Origin: RGIG1668 sp045124495
Lineage (GTDB): Bacteria; Bacillota; Clostridia; Lachnospirales; Lachnospiraceae
Assembly (NCBI GenBank): GCA_045124495.1
Contig: JBGVLX010000034.1
Span: 1-51,766, forward strand
Direction of reading: 5' to 3'
Length of the DNA stretch: 51,766 nucleotides
Shown here one piece after another: positions 33,471 to 42,100 of the stretch (positions within the stretch are counted from its first letter, which is position 1; every line of letters starts with the position of its first letter). Under the pieces are notes generated by a model. The model saw only the letters and a program-made list of their open reading frames with translations. It did no database searches and was not told where the DNA came from. The position numbers and the translations under genes were made by a program.

Positions 33471-36089
33471 ATGTTTAAGAAAGCAAAAAAAACGAAGAAC
33501 GAAAATGCACATATAAGTCAAAATGAAACTGCTTCCGAAGGAACTTTAGAAAATGAACAAATTTCCCTAGATGTGACAGAAAACGGAACAGACACATTGG
33601 AAGAACACACCATTTCCGATGCGCCAGAAGAAGAAATGAATCCTGTACCGGCAGAGGAAACTCCTTTTGCCCCGGAGGAATCCGAAGAACTCTCCATAAA
33701 TCAGAATTCAAACAATGATTCCAAAAAAGAAAATAAAGAGAAGAAATTCAAACTAAAAAAGAAAATAAAAAATTCAAAGAAAAAAGAACGTAATAAAAGC
33801 AACGCTTCAGCAGATGTTACCGAAGAACCATCGGAAATGAACGATACCGTAACTGTTTCTGAAGAACCGGCAGAAATGATCGATACTGCAACCGTTTCTG
33901 AAGAACCATCAGAAACTAACGATGCTACAAACATGACAGAAACACCAACCGGAGAAACTAGTGAAAAAACTCCAAAAAAGAAAAAAATAAAAGCCGCAAA
34001 ATCAAAAAAGAAACACCGTAAAAAAGAATCCAAAAAATTCGATCCGTCAAAAAAGCGTTTTGGAATTAAATTAAAATTACTGTTAACGGTACTTCCTACT
34101 GTTTCCGTAGCAATTTTAATTTTACTGATTATTACCTATAATTCTTCCCAGAAGATTATCCTTAACCTTGCGAAAAAAACCTTAACTTCCGAATCCCAGG
34201 CTAATACCCAGGAATTAAGTGTTTGGGCGAACAGTATCATTTCTGAATTGGAAATGTATAAAACTGCCATAGAATCAGTAGATATGTCTTTGGAAGAAAA
34301 ACAAAACTTTCTGAAAAATACCATGGGCCGGAATGATTCTTATCCAAACGGTATTTTTATGGGTAGTGCGGAAAATGCTTATGTCTCAGGAACCCAGGCC
34401 GAGGAAAATGCTTCTTTTACGGTTGCTACAGAAAAATGGTTTCAGGCCGGACTTAGAAACAGAGAATTTTCTTTCGGGGAACCTTATTATAATGAAACAG
34501 ACGACGCTTACTATGCTACCGCTACCTGTACCCTCACCGACGCAACGGGAATGATGTGGATTGGTGGGGCTGATATTTCCCTTGAATATATTTCTGACAA
34601 GGTATCCAACATTAAAATCATGGATGAAGGTACCTCCTTCTTGTACGACATGAGAAGTGCTACCATTATCGCCCACCCGGATTCCTCTTTCTTGTCTGCT
34701 ACTTTATTAGACGAAGATTTGGATTCCCTGTATTCTAATATTAATGATGAACTTTATAAAATTGGATATGGTCTTCGTGAAACTACCGGTGATGCCGGTA
34801 ACTATATGATTGATATCCAGCCGGTAGAAGGCAGTAACTTCCTGCTAATTACCTTCATTGAAGAAGACACTGTATTACAAGACCTTAAAAATCTTCAGAT
34901 GCTGGTTATGCTTTTGATGATTGTAGGTATTGTCTTCATCGGTGTTTTAACAGAACGTATGGTACATATTATTATTAAACCGGTAAAATATCTGACAAAG
35001 GCGATTTCAAAAATTACTACCGGAGATTTTTCAGATGACCTTAACATTAAAGGAAATGACGAAGTGTCTCTTATGACCTATAGTATGCAGAATTTCATTG
35101 AAACCATGCGTGGAACCATTTCCGATATTAATATGGTATCACTGGAATTAACCAATCAGGCAGGAGACAGTGCCGATATTGCAGAAACCATTCGAACTTC
35201 TGCAACCAAACAGGCAAATTCCATGAATGAATTAAATCTTACAGTAGAAGAATTAGTAAATTCAATTTCGGAAATTACGGATAATACCTTATCTTTGGCG
35301 GAAGTTGTTATGGACACCAGAACGAACGGACTTCAGGTAAACGATATTATGAACAGTACGGTTACCGTTTCCGAACAGGGAAAATATGATATGGAACAGG
35401 TAACTTTATCTATGGATAATATTAAGAAAACCGTTACTACCTTGGTTGATTCCATTGAGAGAGTTAGTACTTCTACCATTCAGATTAATAAAATGGTCAG
35501 TATGATTGGAGATATCTCTGACGAAACCAACTTACTTTCCATCAATGCTGCCATCGAAGCCTCCAGAGCTGGGGAAGCCGGTAAGGGTTTTGCCGTGGTT
35601 GCAGGACAAATCCGTCACCTTGCGGATATCAGCGCCAATGCTGCGGCTGATATCACAAAATTGACAGAATATATTAACGATTTAATTGCAGAAGTAAAAG
35701 TTCAGGCAGATGTTTCCTCAAACGAAATTTTAGATAGTGGAACGAAAATTGCCACTGCCTCTAAAACTTTCGATAATATTTATGAATCTATCTCAACTTC
35801 AAGTAACATTGTCGGACAGATGATTGAGAAGATAAATGCTGCAGACGACGTTGCCACTTCTCTTGCAGGTATTACACAGGAACAGGCGGCCGGTGCTACG
35901 GAAATTCATCAGACCACCATTTCTCTGTTAGATCTTGCAAACCACGTGGCAGAGGATAGTTCTTTAGTTGCCCAGATGGCCCAGAACTTAACTTACACTG
36001 CAGACGACCTGTCTGACCAGGTAAATAACTTTATCATCGAAAAAGAGGGAGAATGTGTGGAAGATATTGCCAAAGAACTATTGGCATAG
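33471..36089 (+). CDS. Methyl-accepting chemotaxis protein with long cytoplasmic N-terminal tail
   Basis: An 872-residue receptor. Residues 1-198 are an unusual hydrophilic tail: an acidic part, a Lys-rich part (about 84-108), three 13-residue repeats VTEEPSEMNDTVT-like (116-154), and a second Lys-rich part before the first membrane helix (201-223). A dCache-type sensor occupies about 235-470, with helix 2 at 475-497, then HAMP and the signalling domain with hairpin tip DETNLLSINAAIEASRAGEAGKGFAVVA. Most receptors have fewer than 20 residues before helix 1. AAGGAG lies 6 bases before the ATG. No che or flagellar genes are nearby. Confidence 0.93.
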   Translation: MFKKAKKTKNENAHISQNETASEGTLENEQISLDVTENGTDTLEEHTISDAPEEEMNPVPAEETPFAPEESEELSINQNSNNDSKKENKEKKFKLKKKIKNSKKKERNKSNASADVTEEPSEMNDTVTVSEEPAEMIDTATVSEEPSETNDATNMTETPTGETSEKTPKKKKIKAAKSKKKHRKKESKKFDPSKKRFGIKLKLLLTVLPTVSVAILILLIITYNSSQKIILNLAKKTLTSESQANTQELSVWANSIISELEMYKTAIESVDMSLEEKQNFLKNTMGRNDSYPNGIFMGSAENAYVSGTQAEENASFTVATEKWFQAGLRNREFSFGEPYYNETDDAYYATATCTLTDATGMMWIGGADISLEYISDKVSNIKIMDEGTSFLYDMRSATIIAHPDSSFLSATLLDEDLDSLYSNINDELYKIGYGLRETTGDAGNYMIDIQPVEGSNFLLITFIEEDTVLQDLKNLQMLVMLLMIVGIVFIGVLTERMVHIIIKPVKYLTKAISKITTGDFSDDLNIKGNDEVSLMTYSMQNFIETMRGTISDINMVSLELTNQAGDSADIAETIRTSATKQANSMNELNLTVEELVNSISEITDNTLSLAEVVMDTRTNGLQVNDIMNSTVTVSEQGKYDMEQVTLSMDNIKKTVTTLVDSIERVSTSTIQINKMVSMIGDISDETNLLSINAAIEASRAGEAGKGFAVVAGQIRHLADISANAAADITKLTEYINDLIAEVKVQADVSSNEILDSGTKIATASKTFDNIYESISTSSNIVGQMIEKINAADDVATSLAGITQEQAAGATEIHQTTISLLDLANHVAEDSSLVAQMAQNLTYTADDLSDQVNNFIIEKEGECVEDIAKELLA
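33816..33932 (+). repeat. 39-bp in-frame repeat, three copies
   Basis: Three copies of a 39-bp unit (GTTTCTGAAGAACC.... GAAATG..CGAT) encode VTEEPSEMNDTVT, VSEEPAEMIDTAT and VSEEPSETNDATN in the receptor tail. The unit is a multiple of three. Confidence 0.9.
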
Positions 36090-36195
36090 GACCATATTTC
36101 CAAAATCCACTGTGTTGGTAATCCGAAATTATTTATTATATAAAGAACAGTAACGCCAACACTTCTAACCATAAAAAATTTAGATGTTTACATGA

Positions 36196-36288
36196 GGCTG
36201 TCGCATTTTAAAAGATCTCTTACAGAATATGGATAATTTTATAACAAATTAGCCATATCTTGAGATTATTTTACATAGTGCGACAGCC
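36196..36288. repeat. 93-bp palindromic element after the chemoreceptor gene
   Basis: Ends GGCTGTCGCA and TGCGACAGCC are perfect complements, and the interior is also largely self-complementary (ATATGGATAATTT with AAATTAGCCATAT at the centre). It may be a small MITE or a very long terminator stem; no flanking duplication was found. Just after it, ATTCTATTTACCTAAA occurs twice in tandem (36291-36324). The remaining intergenic DNA up to 36398 holds only the hisA Shine-Dalgarno site. Confidence 0.75.
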
Positions 36289-36398
36289 CCATTCTATTTA
36301 CCTAAACATTCTATTTACCTAAAAATTGTCATAGACCCACAAAGTGTGTTAATGCCCATTCAAACAGATTTTTTAGAAAGGAAGAAATGTAAATTACT

Positions 36399-37175
36399 AT
36401 GAAATTCAGACCATGCATTGATATTCATAATGGAAAAGTGAAACAAATTGTCGGAGGAAGTCTTTTAGACCAAGGAACCCAGGCGAAAGAAAATTTTGTC
36501 GCCACTCAGGATGCCTCCTTTTATGCCCATCTTTATAAAGAGAAAAACCTAAGTGGCGGACACATCATTCTTTTAAACAAATCAGGAACAAATGAATATG
36601 ACTTAGATTTAGAACAGGCTCTTCTGGCATTAAAAGAGTATCCAAATCATCTTCAGGTCGGAGGTGGCATTACGCCGGACAATGCACCTTTTTTCCTGGA
36701 ACATGGTGCCTCTCATGTCATTGTTACTTCCTACGTTTTTTCCAACGGGCAAATCCACTATGAAAAGCTGGATAAATTGGTATCTTCCGTTTCGAAAGAA
36801 CATCTGGTATTAGATTTAAGTTGTAGAAAAAAAGACGGTAAGTATTTTATTGTAACTGACCGATGGCAAAATTTTACGGATGTCGTCCTAACTCCGGAAA
36901 CCCTTCAAAAATTAAGCAATTACTGCGATGAATTCCTGATTCACGCAGTAGATGTGGAAGGAAAAGCAAACGGAATCGAAGAGGAACTGGTAAGTCTACT
37001 TGGACACGCTGCCCCTATTCCGGTTACTTACGCTGGTGGAGTAAGTTCTTTTGAAGATTTGTCTTTATTAAAAACATTGGGCAAAAATAAATTAGATGTG
37101 ACCATCGGCAGTGCCCTGGACATTTTTGGCGGAACCATGGATTTTAATAAAGTATGCGCTTTTATGAATTCATAA
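36399..37175 (+). CDS. hisA: Eukaryotic-type HisA isomerase
   Basis: A 258-residue (beta-alpha)8 barrel. FRPCIDIHNGKVKQIVGG at residues 3-20, the phosphate loops LQVGGGI and VTYAGGV, and LDLSCRKKDGKYF followed by VTDRWQNFTD match the plant/fungal-type ProFAR isomerase of histidine synthesis rather than the usual bacterial HisA. The reaction converts ProFAR to PRFAR. No other his gene is in the window, so it is an orphan here. The start ATG has GAAAGGAAG upstream. The family is occasionally found in Clostridia, where it replaces the bacterial enzyme; whether a second hisA exists elsewhere cannot be seen. Confidence 0.88.
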   Translation: MKFRPCIDIHNGKVKQIVGGSLLDQGTQAKENFVATQDASFYAHLYKEKNLSGGHIILLNKSGTNEYDLDLEQALLALKEYPNHLQVGGGITPDNAPFFLEHGASHVIVTSYVFSNGQIHYEKLDKLVSSVSKEHLVLDLSCRKKDGKYFIVTDRWQNFTDVVLTPETLQKLSNYCDEFLIHAVDVEGKANGIEEELVSLLGHAAPIPVTYAGGVSSFEDLSLLKTLGKNKLDVTIGSALDIFGGTMDFNKVCAFMNS

Positions 37176-37237
37176 AACAGGGCAGATACCAGACCACTCA
37201 CATAACTTGTAAGTCTCCCGGCATAGTAGATCGTACC

Positions 37238-37263
37238 GTTACTGTTCACCCATGAACAATAAC
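37238..37263. repeat. 26-bp palindrome, copy 1
   Basis: GTTACTGTTCA and TGAACAATAAC flank a 4-base centre. The same 26-bp framework occurs at 37341, 39775 and 46859. The hairpin lies in the 250-base gap between hisA and the DUF4003 gene. Confidence 0.75.
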
Positions 37264-37340
37264 ATCACATCATTTTTCTCACATATTTTTTCTTTGAAAA
37301 CAATAGCTTTTTCTCACTTGTTATGTTATAGTGAACAAAG

Positions 37341-37366
37341 GTTATTGTTTTCTTGTGAACAGTGAC
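37341..37366. repeat. 26-bp palindrome, degenerate copy 2
   Basis: GTTATTGTT and GAACAGTGAC in the same 26-base framework, with a weaker internal stem. It lies about 60 bases before the DUF4003 start codon and 78 bases after copy 1. Confidence 0.5.
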
Positions 37367-37427
37367 AGACAAAGTGATTAAAGTGATAGAAATTTCTTAC
37401 TTTTTATGCGAAAGGCGGCAAATTACT

Positions 37428-38393
37428 ATGAATACTGATTTGGAACAATCTGTAAAACAATTTATAGAATGTAAAAACAACATTGAAAAGAACATTGTTT
37501 TGGAATATGATTTTAACCTTTGTATTTCTTCTTTGCTTTCGGTTCGATATGAAAAAAAATTAGAATCTTTAAAAATTAAGAGATACAAAAACTTAATGCA
37601 GAAAAAAACAAAGACTTTTTCAAACTATCGTGGAATCATTGGATTACCCTCCGCAACGATACTTTCCTTTTATGAAAGTCCCGAGGACATCTTTGATGAA
37701 ACAATTGCCGTTAATAAGCACCTTCGTAAAAACGGATTTAAAAATTCCAACTATTTTTCCTTTGCCTTACTTCAAATGGGTGAAAAACTAACTGACCTTG
37801 ATGCCAAAACCATTGAAGTCCGGGCAGCAAATCTTTACCAACAGATGAAAAAGAAATACAAAGTACCTACAGATGCATTGGATTATGGATATTTATGTAT
37901 TTTATCAGAGATAGAACGGGACGGGGACGAATTTGCACATAAAATGGACCAGTTATACCGCCTTGCAAAAAATGAGCGAACGGATTCCGGAAACAGTGCC
38001 CTTCTTGCTAAAATATTATGTTTGAGCAATACCGAAAATGAGAGCTTAATTAAAAATGCCTATAGTCTATATGATAAATTAAAAGAGCAAAAAATCAGGT
38101 TTTCCGATTACTTTACCGGTACTTATTTAGGCATTCTCACCCTCTTATCGGAGAATTTCGAGGAAACAGTAAAGGATATTCTGGAAGTAAACCAGACCTT
38201 AAGACAAAAAAATGGAATCTCAACCATGTTATCTGACAAAGGACAAAGAATGCTTTATTCCATCTTACTTGTAATATTAAACTTAGCAAAAGAAAAGAAA
38301 GATCTGGATACTACTTTAAAAAACGAATTATTGGATATTGCTTTTGCAAATGCGGTTTCCACCGGTGCAGGCATTCTTTCCAACTTCCAATAA
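37428..38393 (+). CDS. DUF4003 family protein
   Basis: A 321-residue cytoplasmic protein, all-alpha in appearance. The pattern fits DUF4003: early 'SLLSVRYEKKLE', then 'SPEDIFDETIAVNKHLRKNGFKNSNYFSFALL', 'ANLYQQMKKKYK', and the end 'ELLDIAFANAVSTGAGILSNFQ'. Function is unknown. The ATG at 37428 is chosen over one 66 bases upstream because of AAAGGCGG before it. It is followed after 16 bases by the PAP2 gene and probably shares its transcript. Confidence 0.7.
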   Translation: MNTDLEQSVKQFIECKNNIEKNIVLEYDFNLCISSLLSVRYEKKLESLKIKRYKNLMQKKTKTFSNYRGIIGLPSATILSFYESPEDIFDETIAVNKHLRKNGFKNSNYFSFALLQMGEKLTDLDAKTIEVRAANLYQQMKKKYKVPTDALDYGYLCILSEIERDGDEFAHKMDQLYRLAKNERTDSGNSALLAKILCLSNTENESLIKNAYSLYDKLKEQKIRFSDYFTGTYLGILTLLSENFEETVKDILEVNQTLRQKNGISTMLSDKGQRMLYSILLVILNLAKEKKDLDTTLKNELLDIAFANAVSTGAGILSNFQ

Positions 38394-38409
38394 ACAAAGA
38401 GGTGACACA

Positions 38410-39171
38410 ATGAAAAATCTTGGAGAATTCCGAATTCAGGATTTAAAAGAACGAAAGAATTTTAAATTCAGCTCCTTAAAAAAGATAAAAAAAGCGGATA
38501 TTTTAACATGGATTTCAAATAATAAAGAACTTTTTATAGCGTTATTATACATCATCATTTATTCCGTTATTTTTTATCTGTTAGAAAAAAAGTTGCCAAA
38601 CGATGCAAATTACACCAGAATGTACTGCTCTTTGGATGATAAAATTCCATTTTGTGAATACTTTTTGATACCATATTACACCTGGCATGCTTTCATGGTA
38701 ATCACAGTGCTTTATTTCCTGTTAACGGATACAAAAGATTATCTTCGCTCCTGTATCATGATATTTGGTGGTATGACGATTTGTTGTATCATCTACTTTT
38801 TCTTTCCAAACGGGCAGAATTTAAGACCGGCATTGGATACCCTGCGGGATAATCTCTTTACTGCAGAAATCATCCGCCTTTGGGAGGTAGATACCTGTAC
38901 CAATGTATTTCCGAGTATTCATGTATATGATTCTGTGGCTGCCCTGATTGTAATATGTAAAAGCCGAGAATTCCATAAGAACAGATTAGTAAAAGGGTTG
39001 GTTGGTATTTTGGTATTTTTGATTAGCATTTCTACCGTCTTTTTAAAGCAGCATTCGATTCTAGACGGTTTCGGCGCTTTGATTCTGGCTGTTATTATGT
39101 ATGTGATTACATATAAGTTGTTGGAAAATAAAATAAGTCAATGTTCTTTTTTGAAGAAGAAGAAAATATGA
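38410..39171 (+). CDS. PAP2 family phosphatase/phosphotransferase
   Basis: A 253-residue membrane protein with about six helices. The catalytic motifs of the PAP2 superfamily are present in membrane-protein form: LRPALDTL, PSIHVYDS (normally PSGH) and LKQHSILDG with the catalytic His and Asp. The pattern is closest to the Aur1/inositol phosphotransferase branch. The likely substrate is a lipid phosphate or polyprenyl diphosphate; this is inference. The ATG at 38410 has AGAGGTGA 6 bases upstream. It ends the plus-strand group before a strong terminator. Confidence 0.82.
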   Translation: MKNLGEFRIQDLKERKNFKFSSLKKIKKADILTWISNNKELFIALLYIIIYSVIFYLLEKKLPNDANYTRMYCSLDDKIPFCEYFLIPYYTWHAFMVITVLYFLLTDTKDYLRSCIMIFGGMTICCIIYFFFPNGQNLRPALDTLRDNLFTAEIIRLWEVDTCTNVFPSIHVYDSVAALIVICKSREFHKNRLVKGLVGILVFLISISTVFLKQHSILDGFGALILAVIMYVITYKLLENKISQCSFLKKKKI

Positions 39172-39189
39172 ATTAATACATTTAACAAA

Positions 39190-39238
39190 AGCCCCTATGA
39201 ACACCTTTTTTAGATGTTCATAGGGGCTTCCTTTTTTA
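39190..39238. terminator. Bidirectional terminator between PAP2 gene and atp operon
   Basis: AGCCCCTATGAACA pairs perfectly with TGTTCATAGGGGCT. T-rich tails follow on both strands (CCTTTTTTAC on plus, TTTTGTT on minus). It ends both the PAP2 transcript and the ATP synthase operon. Confidence 0.92.
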
Positions 39239-39271
39239 CTTTATATGACGATATCCTGAAATTACTCCTGG

Positions 39272-39679
39272 TTATCGTCTGTTTCCTAACTGGATACGTG
39301 CCAAAGATCTCTTTAGTGCCAATTCTGCCTTAGCAATATCGATGCCGGCTTCTTTTCCGTTCAATCTTCGTTCTGCACGAATCTTTGCTTCTTCCGCTCT
39401 TGCGATATCAATTTCATCCGGCCATTCCACAGATTCTGCCATGATGGTGATTTTATCTTCTAATACTTCAATAAAACCGGCATGTAGCGCAGCCTCCTTG
39501 ATTCCTTCCTCTGTATGAATCCGGATCACGCCAGGTTCCACAATAAAGGTCATAGGAATGTGTTTCGGATATACTCCAACATCACCTTCCGAGGTATGAA
39601 GTTCTACAAAAGAAGCATTTCCTTCGAAAAAAATTCTGTCAGGATTTATTATTTTTAATAAAAATGTTCCATCTGCCAT
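39272..39679 (-). CDS. atpC: ATP synthase F1 subunit epsilon
   Basis: A 135-residue epsilon subunit: an N-terminal beta sandwich (FLLKIINPDRIFFEGNASFVELHTSEGDVGVYPKH at the start) and C-terminal helical hairpin (ARAEEAKIRAERRL, AELALKRSLARIQL). It couples F1 to the c ring and inhibits hydrolysis. The ATG at 39679 has GGAGG 8 bases upstream and is preferred to the one five codons earlier. It is the last gene of the operon; a 26-bp palindrome lies between it and atpD. Confidence 0.96.
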   Translation of the reverse strand: MADGTFLLKIINPDRIFFEGNASFVELHTSEGDVGVYPKHIPMTFIVEPGVIRIHTEEGIKEAALHAGFIEVLEDKITIMAESVEWPDEIDIARAEEAKIRAERRLNGKEAGIDIAKAELALKRSLARIQLGNRR

Positions 39680-39774
39680 TCTTTCATCCTCCATCTGGTT
39701 GCTGTTTTCTATATGAACATAAACCTGGGTCTTTCTATCTTGCAGTTCACAATCAAGCAGTAACCTTACTACCT

Positions 39775-39800
39775 GTTACTGTCCACAAAGAAACAGTAAC
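39775..39800. repeat. 26-bp palindrome, copy 3, between atpD and atpC
   Basis: GTTACTGT and ACAGTAAC flank a 10-base centre. It lies in the mRNA between atpD and atpC, directly at the atpD stop codon, where it could act as a stem that sets relative transcript stability. Confidence 0.75.
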
Positions 39801-39802
39801 TC

Positions 39803-41197
39803 CTACTTCTTTACTCTTGCAAGAACATCATCAATATTACCTGCATTTAAGAAATAGCTTTCCGGAATATCATCATGCTTTCCTTCGATGATTTCTTTGA
39901 AGCCTTGAATGGTTTCTTCAATTGGAACATACTTACCTTCCAAACCTGTAAACTGTCCGGCTACGAAGAATGGCTGAGATAAGAATCTTTGTACCTTTCT
40001 GGCACGGGCTACGATTAACTTATCTTCTTCTGATAATTCATCCATACCTAAGATTGCAATGATATCCTGCAATTCTTTGTACTTCTGAAGAATTTCCTGA
40101 ACCCCTCTGGCAACCTTATAATGTTCTTCCCCAACGATTCTTGGGTCTAAGATGCGGGAAGTCGATTCCAAAGGATCTACCGCCGGATAAATACCAAGTT
40201 CTACGATAGAACGAGAAAGAACCGTGGTGGCATCCAAATGGGCGAAAGTAGTCGCCGGAGCCGGGTCTGTAAGGTCATCCGCAGGCACATAAACTGCCTG
40301 AACCGAAGTAATGGAACCATTCTTGGTAGAAGTAATACGTTCCTGTAAGGCACCCATTTCTGTCTGTAAAGTAGGCTGATAACCTACGGCAGAAGGCATA
40401 CGTCCAAGCAACGCAGAAACTTCAGAACCCGCCTGGGTAAAACGGAAGATATTATCAATGAATAATAATACATCCTTTCCACCTTTATCTCTAAAATATT
40501 CCGCCATGGTAAGTCCTGTAAGACCTACTCTCATACGAGCTCCAGGTGGTTCGTTCATCTGACCGAACACCATGGTAGTTTTATTAATAACTCCGGATTC
40601 CTGCATTTCATGGTAAAGGTCATTTCCTTCTCTGGTACGTTCCCCTACACCGGTAAATACAGAATATCCACCATGCTCTGTGGCAATGTTACGAATTAAT
40701 TCCTGAATCAATACGGTTTTACCTACACCGGCACCACCGAACAAACCGATTTTACCACCCTTTTGGTATGGACAAAGTAAATCTACGACCTTAATACCTG
40801 TTTCTAACATTTCTGTGGTAGTAGACTGCTCCGCAAAAGTAGGAGCCTTTCTATGAATCGGCGATATTTCTTCTGCTTCCGGAGCCGGCTTATTATCAAT
40901 CGGCTCTCCTAATACGTTAAACATACGTCCTAATGTATTCTCACCAACAGGAACGGAAATAGGAGCTCCTGTTGAAACTGCGTCCATTCCTCTTTTTAAA
41001 CCTTCTGTTGGTCCCATAGCGATACAACGAACTACGTCATCTCCCAAATGCTGGGATACTTCCACTACTAAACGGCTGCCATCTTCCTTCTCAATGTAAA
41101 TTGCATCATTGATTTCAGGCAAATGGGAAGCTGTAAACTTTATATCTAATACTGCACCGATAATCTGAGTGATTTTACCGATATTTTTATCTGCCAT
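39803..41197 (-). CDS. atpD: ATP synthase F1 subunit beta
   Basis: A 464-residue catalytic subunit. Walker A GGAGVGKTVLIQEL, the catalytic GERTREGNDLY, Walker B VLLFIDNIFRFTQAGSEVSALLGRMPSAVGYQPTL (partial) and the DELSEED-loop (MDELSEEDKLIV) are intact. It makes ATP at the interface with AtpA. AAGGAGTG precedes the start. It is separated by 20 bases from atpG. Confidence 0.98.
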   Translation of the reverse strand: MADKNIGKITQIIGAVLDIKFTASHLPEINDAIYIEKEDGSRLVVEVSQHLGDDVVRCIAMGPTEGLKRGMDAVSTGAPISVPVGENTLGRMFNVLGEPIDNKPAPEAEEISPIHRKAPTFAEQSTTTEMLETGIKVVDLLCPYQKGGKIGLFGGAGVGKTVLIQELIRNIATEHGGYSVFTGVGERTREGNDLYHEMQESGVINKTTMVFGQMNEPPGARMRVGLTGLTMAEYFRDKGGKDVLLFIDNIFRFTQAGSEVSALLGRMPSAVGYQPTLQTEMGALQERITSTKNGSITSVQAVYVPADDLTDPAPATTFAHLDATTVLSRSIVELGIYPAVDPLESTSRILDPRIVGEEHYKVARGVQEILQKYKELQDIIAILGMDELSEEDKLIVARARKVQRFLSQPFFVAGQFTGLEGKYVPIEETIQGFKEIIEGKHDDIPESYFLNAGNIDDVLARVKK

Positions 41198-41216
41198 TTG
41201 CTGCTTTCACTCCTTT

Positions 41217-42083
41217 TTAGTTTATTGCATCTGCACCAGCAATAATTTCTGTAAGTTCCTGGGTAATCGAAGTCTGTCTCGCACGATTGTACATAAGAGA
41301 AAGCCCTGCAATCATTTCTTCCGCGTTGCTGGTTGCAGAATCCATAGCCTGCATTCTGGCACCATTTTCACTGGCAACTGCTTCCGAAAACGCCCCATAA
41401 ATCAAGCTGGAAACATACTTAGGAATCAACTGTTCTAAAGCTTCTTCCGGCTCCGGTTCATAATTCATAAGCGCATTCGAACCTTCCTGCTCCCCTTCCG
41501 TCTTTACCGAATCCTGATCCATTGGTAAAAGCTTCATCAAAGTAGGAACATGACTTACAGTGTTTTTAAAACTGGTATATGCTAAATAAATCTCTCCGAT
41601 TTCTCCATCACGGTAAGATTTTAATAACGCCTGAGTAATATCTACGGCATCTTTATACAAAGGCTGATTGATTACTTCTGAATAATCCGCTTTGATTTCA
41701 TAACCTTTTCTTAAGAAAATTTCCCTTCCCTTAGTACCAATGTTATAAATGAACACATCTTCCTTTGGTAAATTTTCATCTCCGGTTACTAATTTCACAA
41801 GATTGGAATTGTATCCGCCTGCCAGTCCACGATTGGCACTAATGGCAATAACCGCCTTTTTATTACTGTCATTCTTTAAAAGATACGGATGTTGTATCGC
41901 ACCTGACTTTGAAAGAATGGAACCGATGGTCTGATACATGGTCTGAAAGTACGGTTTTGACTCTTCTGCTTTGGCTTTTGCCTTCTGCAACTTAACCGTA
42001 GAAACAAGTTTCATCGCCTTCGTAATCTGCTGGGTACTTTGAATACTTGACTTACGGCGTTTTATATCTCTCATAGATGCCAC
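41217..42083 (-). CDS. atpG: ATP synthase F1 subunit gamma
   Basis: A 288-residue central stalk subunit. The N-terminal MRDIKRRKSSIQSTQQITKAMKLV and C-terminal NAEEMIAGLSLMYNRARQTSITQELTEI helices that form the rotor coiled coil are conserved. The start codon is GTG (MASMRDIKRR is the family norm), with GGTGGTGA upstream. The gene follows atpA by 17 bases. Confidence 0.97.
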   Translation of the reverse strand: MASMRDIKRRKSSIQSTQQITKAMKLVSTVKLQKAKAKAEESKPYFQTMYQTIGSILSKSGAIQHPYLLKNDSNKKAVIAISANRGLAGGYNSNLVKLVTGDENLPKEDVFIYNIGTKGREIFLRKGYEIKADYSEVINQPLYKDAVDITQALLKSYRDGEIGEIYLAYTSFKNTVSHVPTLMKLLPMDQDSVKTEGEQEGSNALMNYEPEPEEALEQLIPKYVSSLIYGAFSEAVASENGARMQAMDSATSNAEEMIAGLSLMYNRARQTSITQELTEIIAGADAIN

Positions 42084-42100
42084 AAAAAATCACCACCAGT

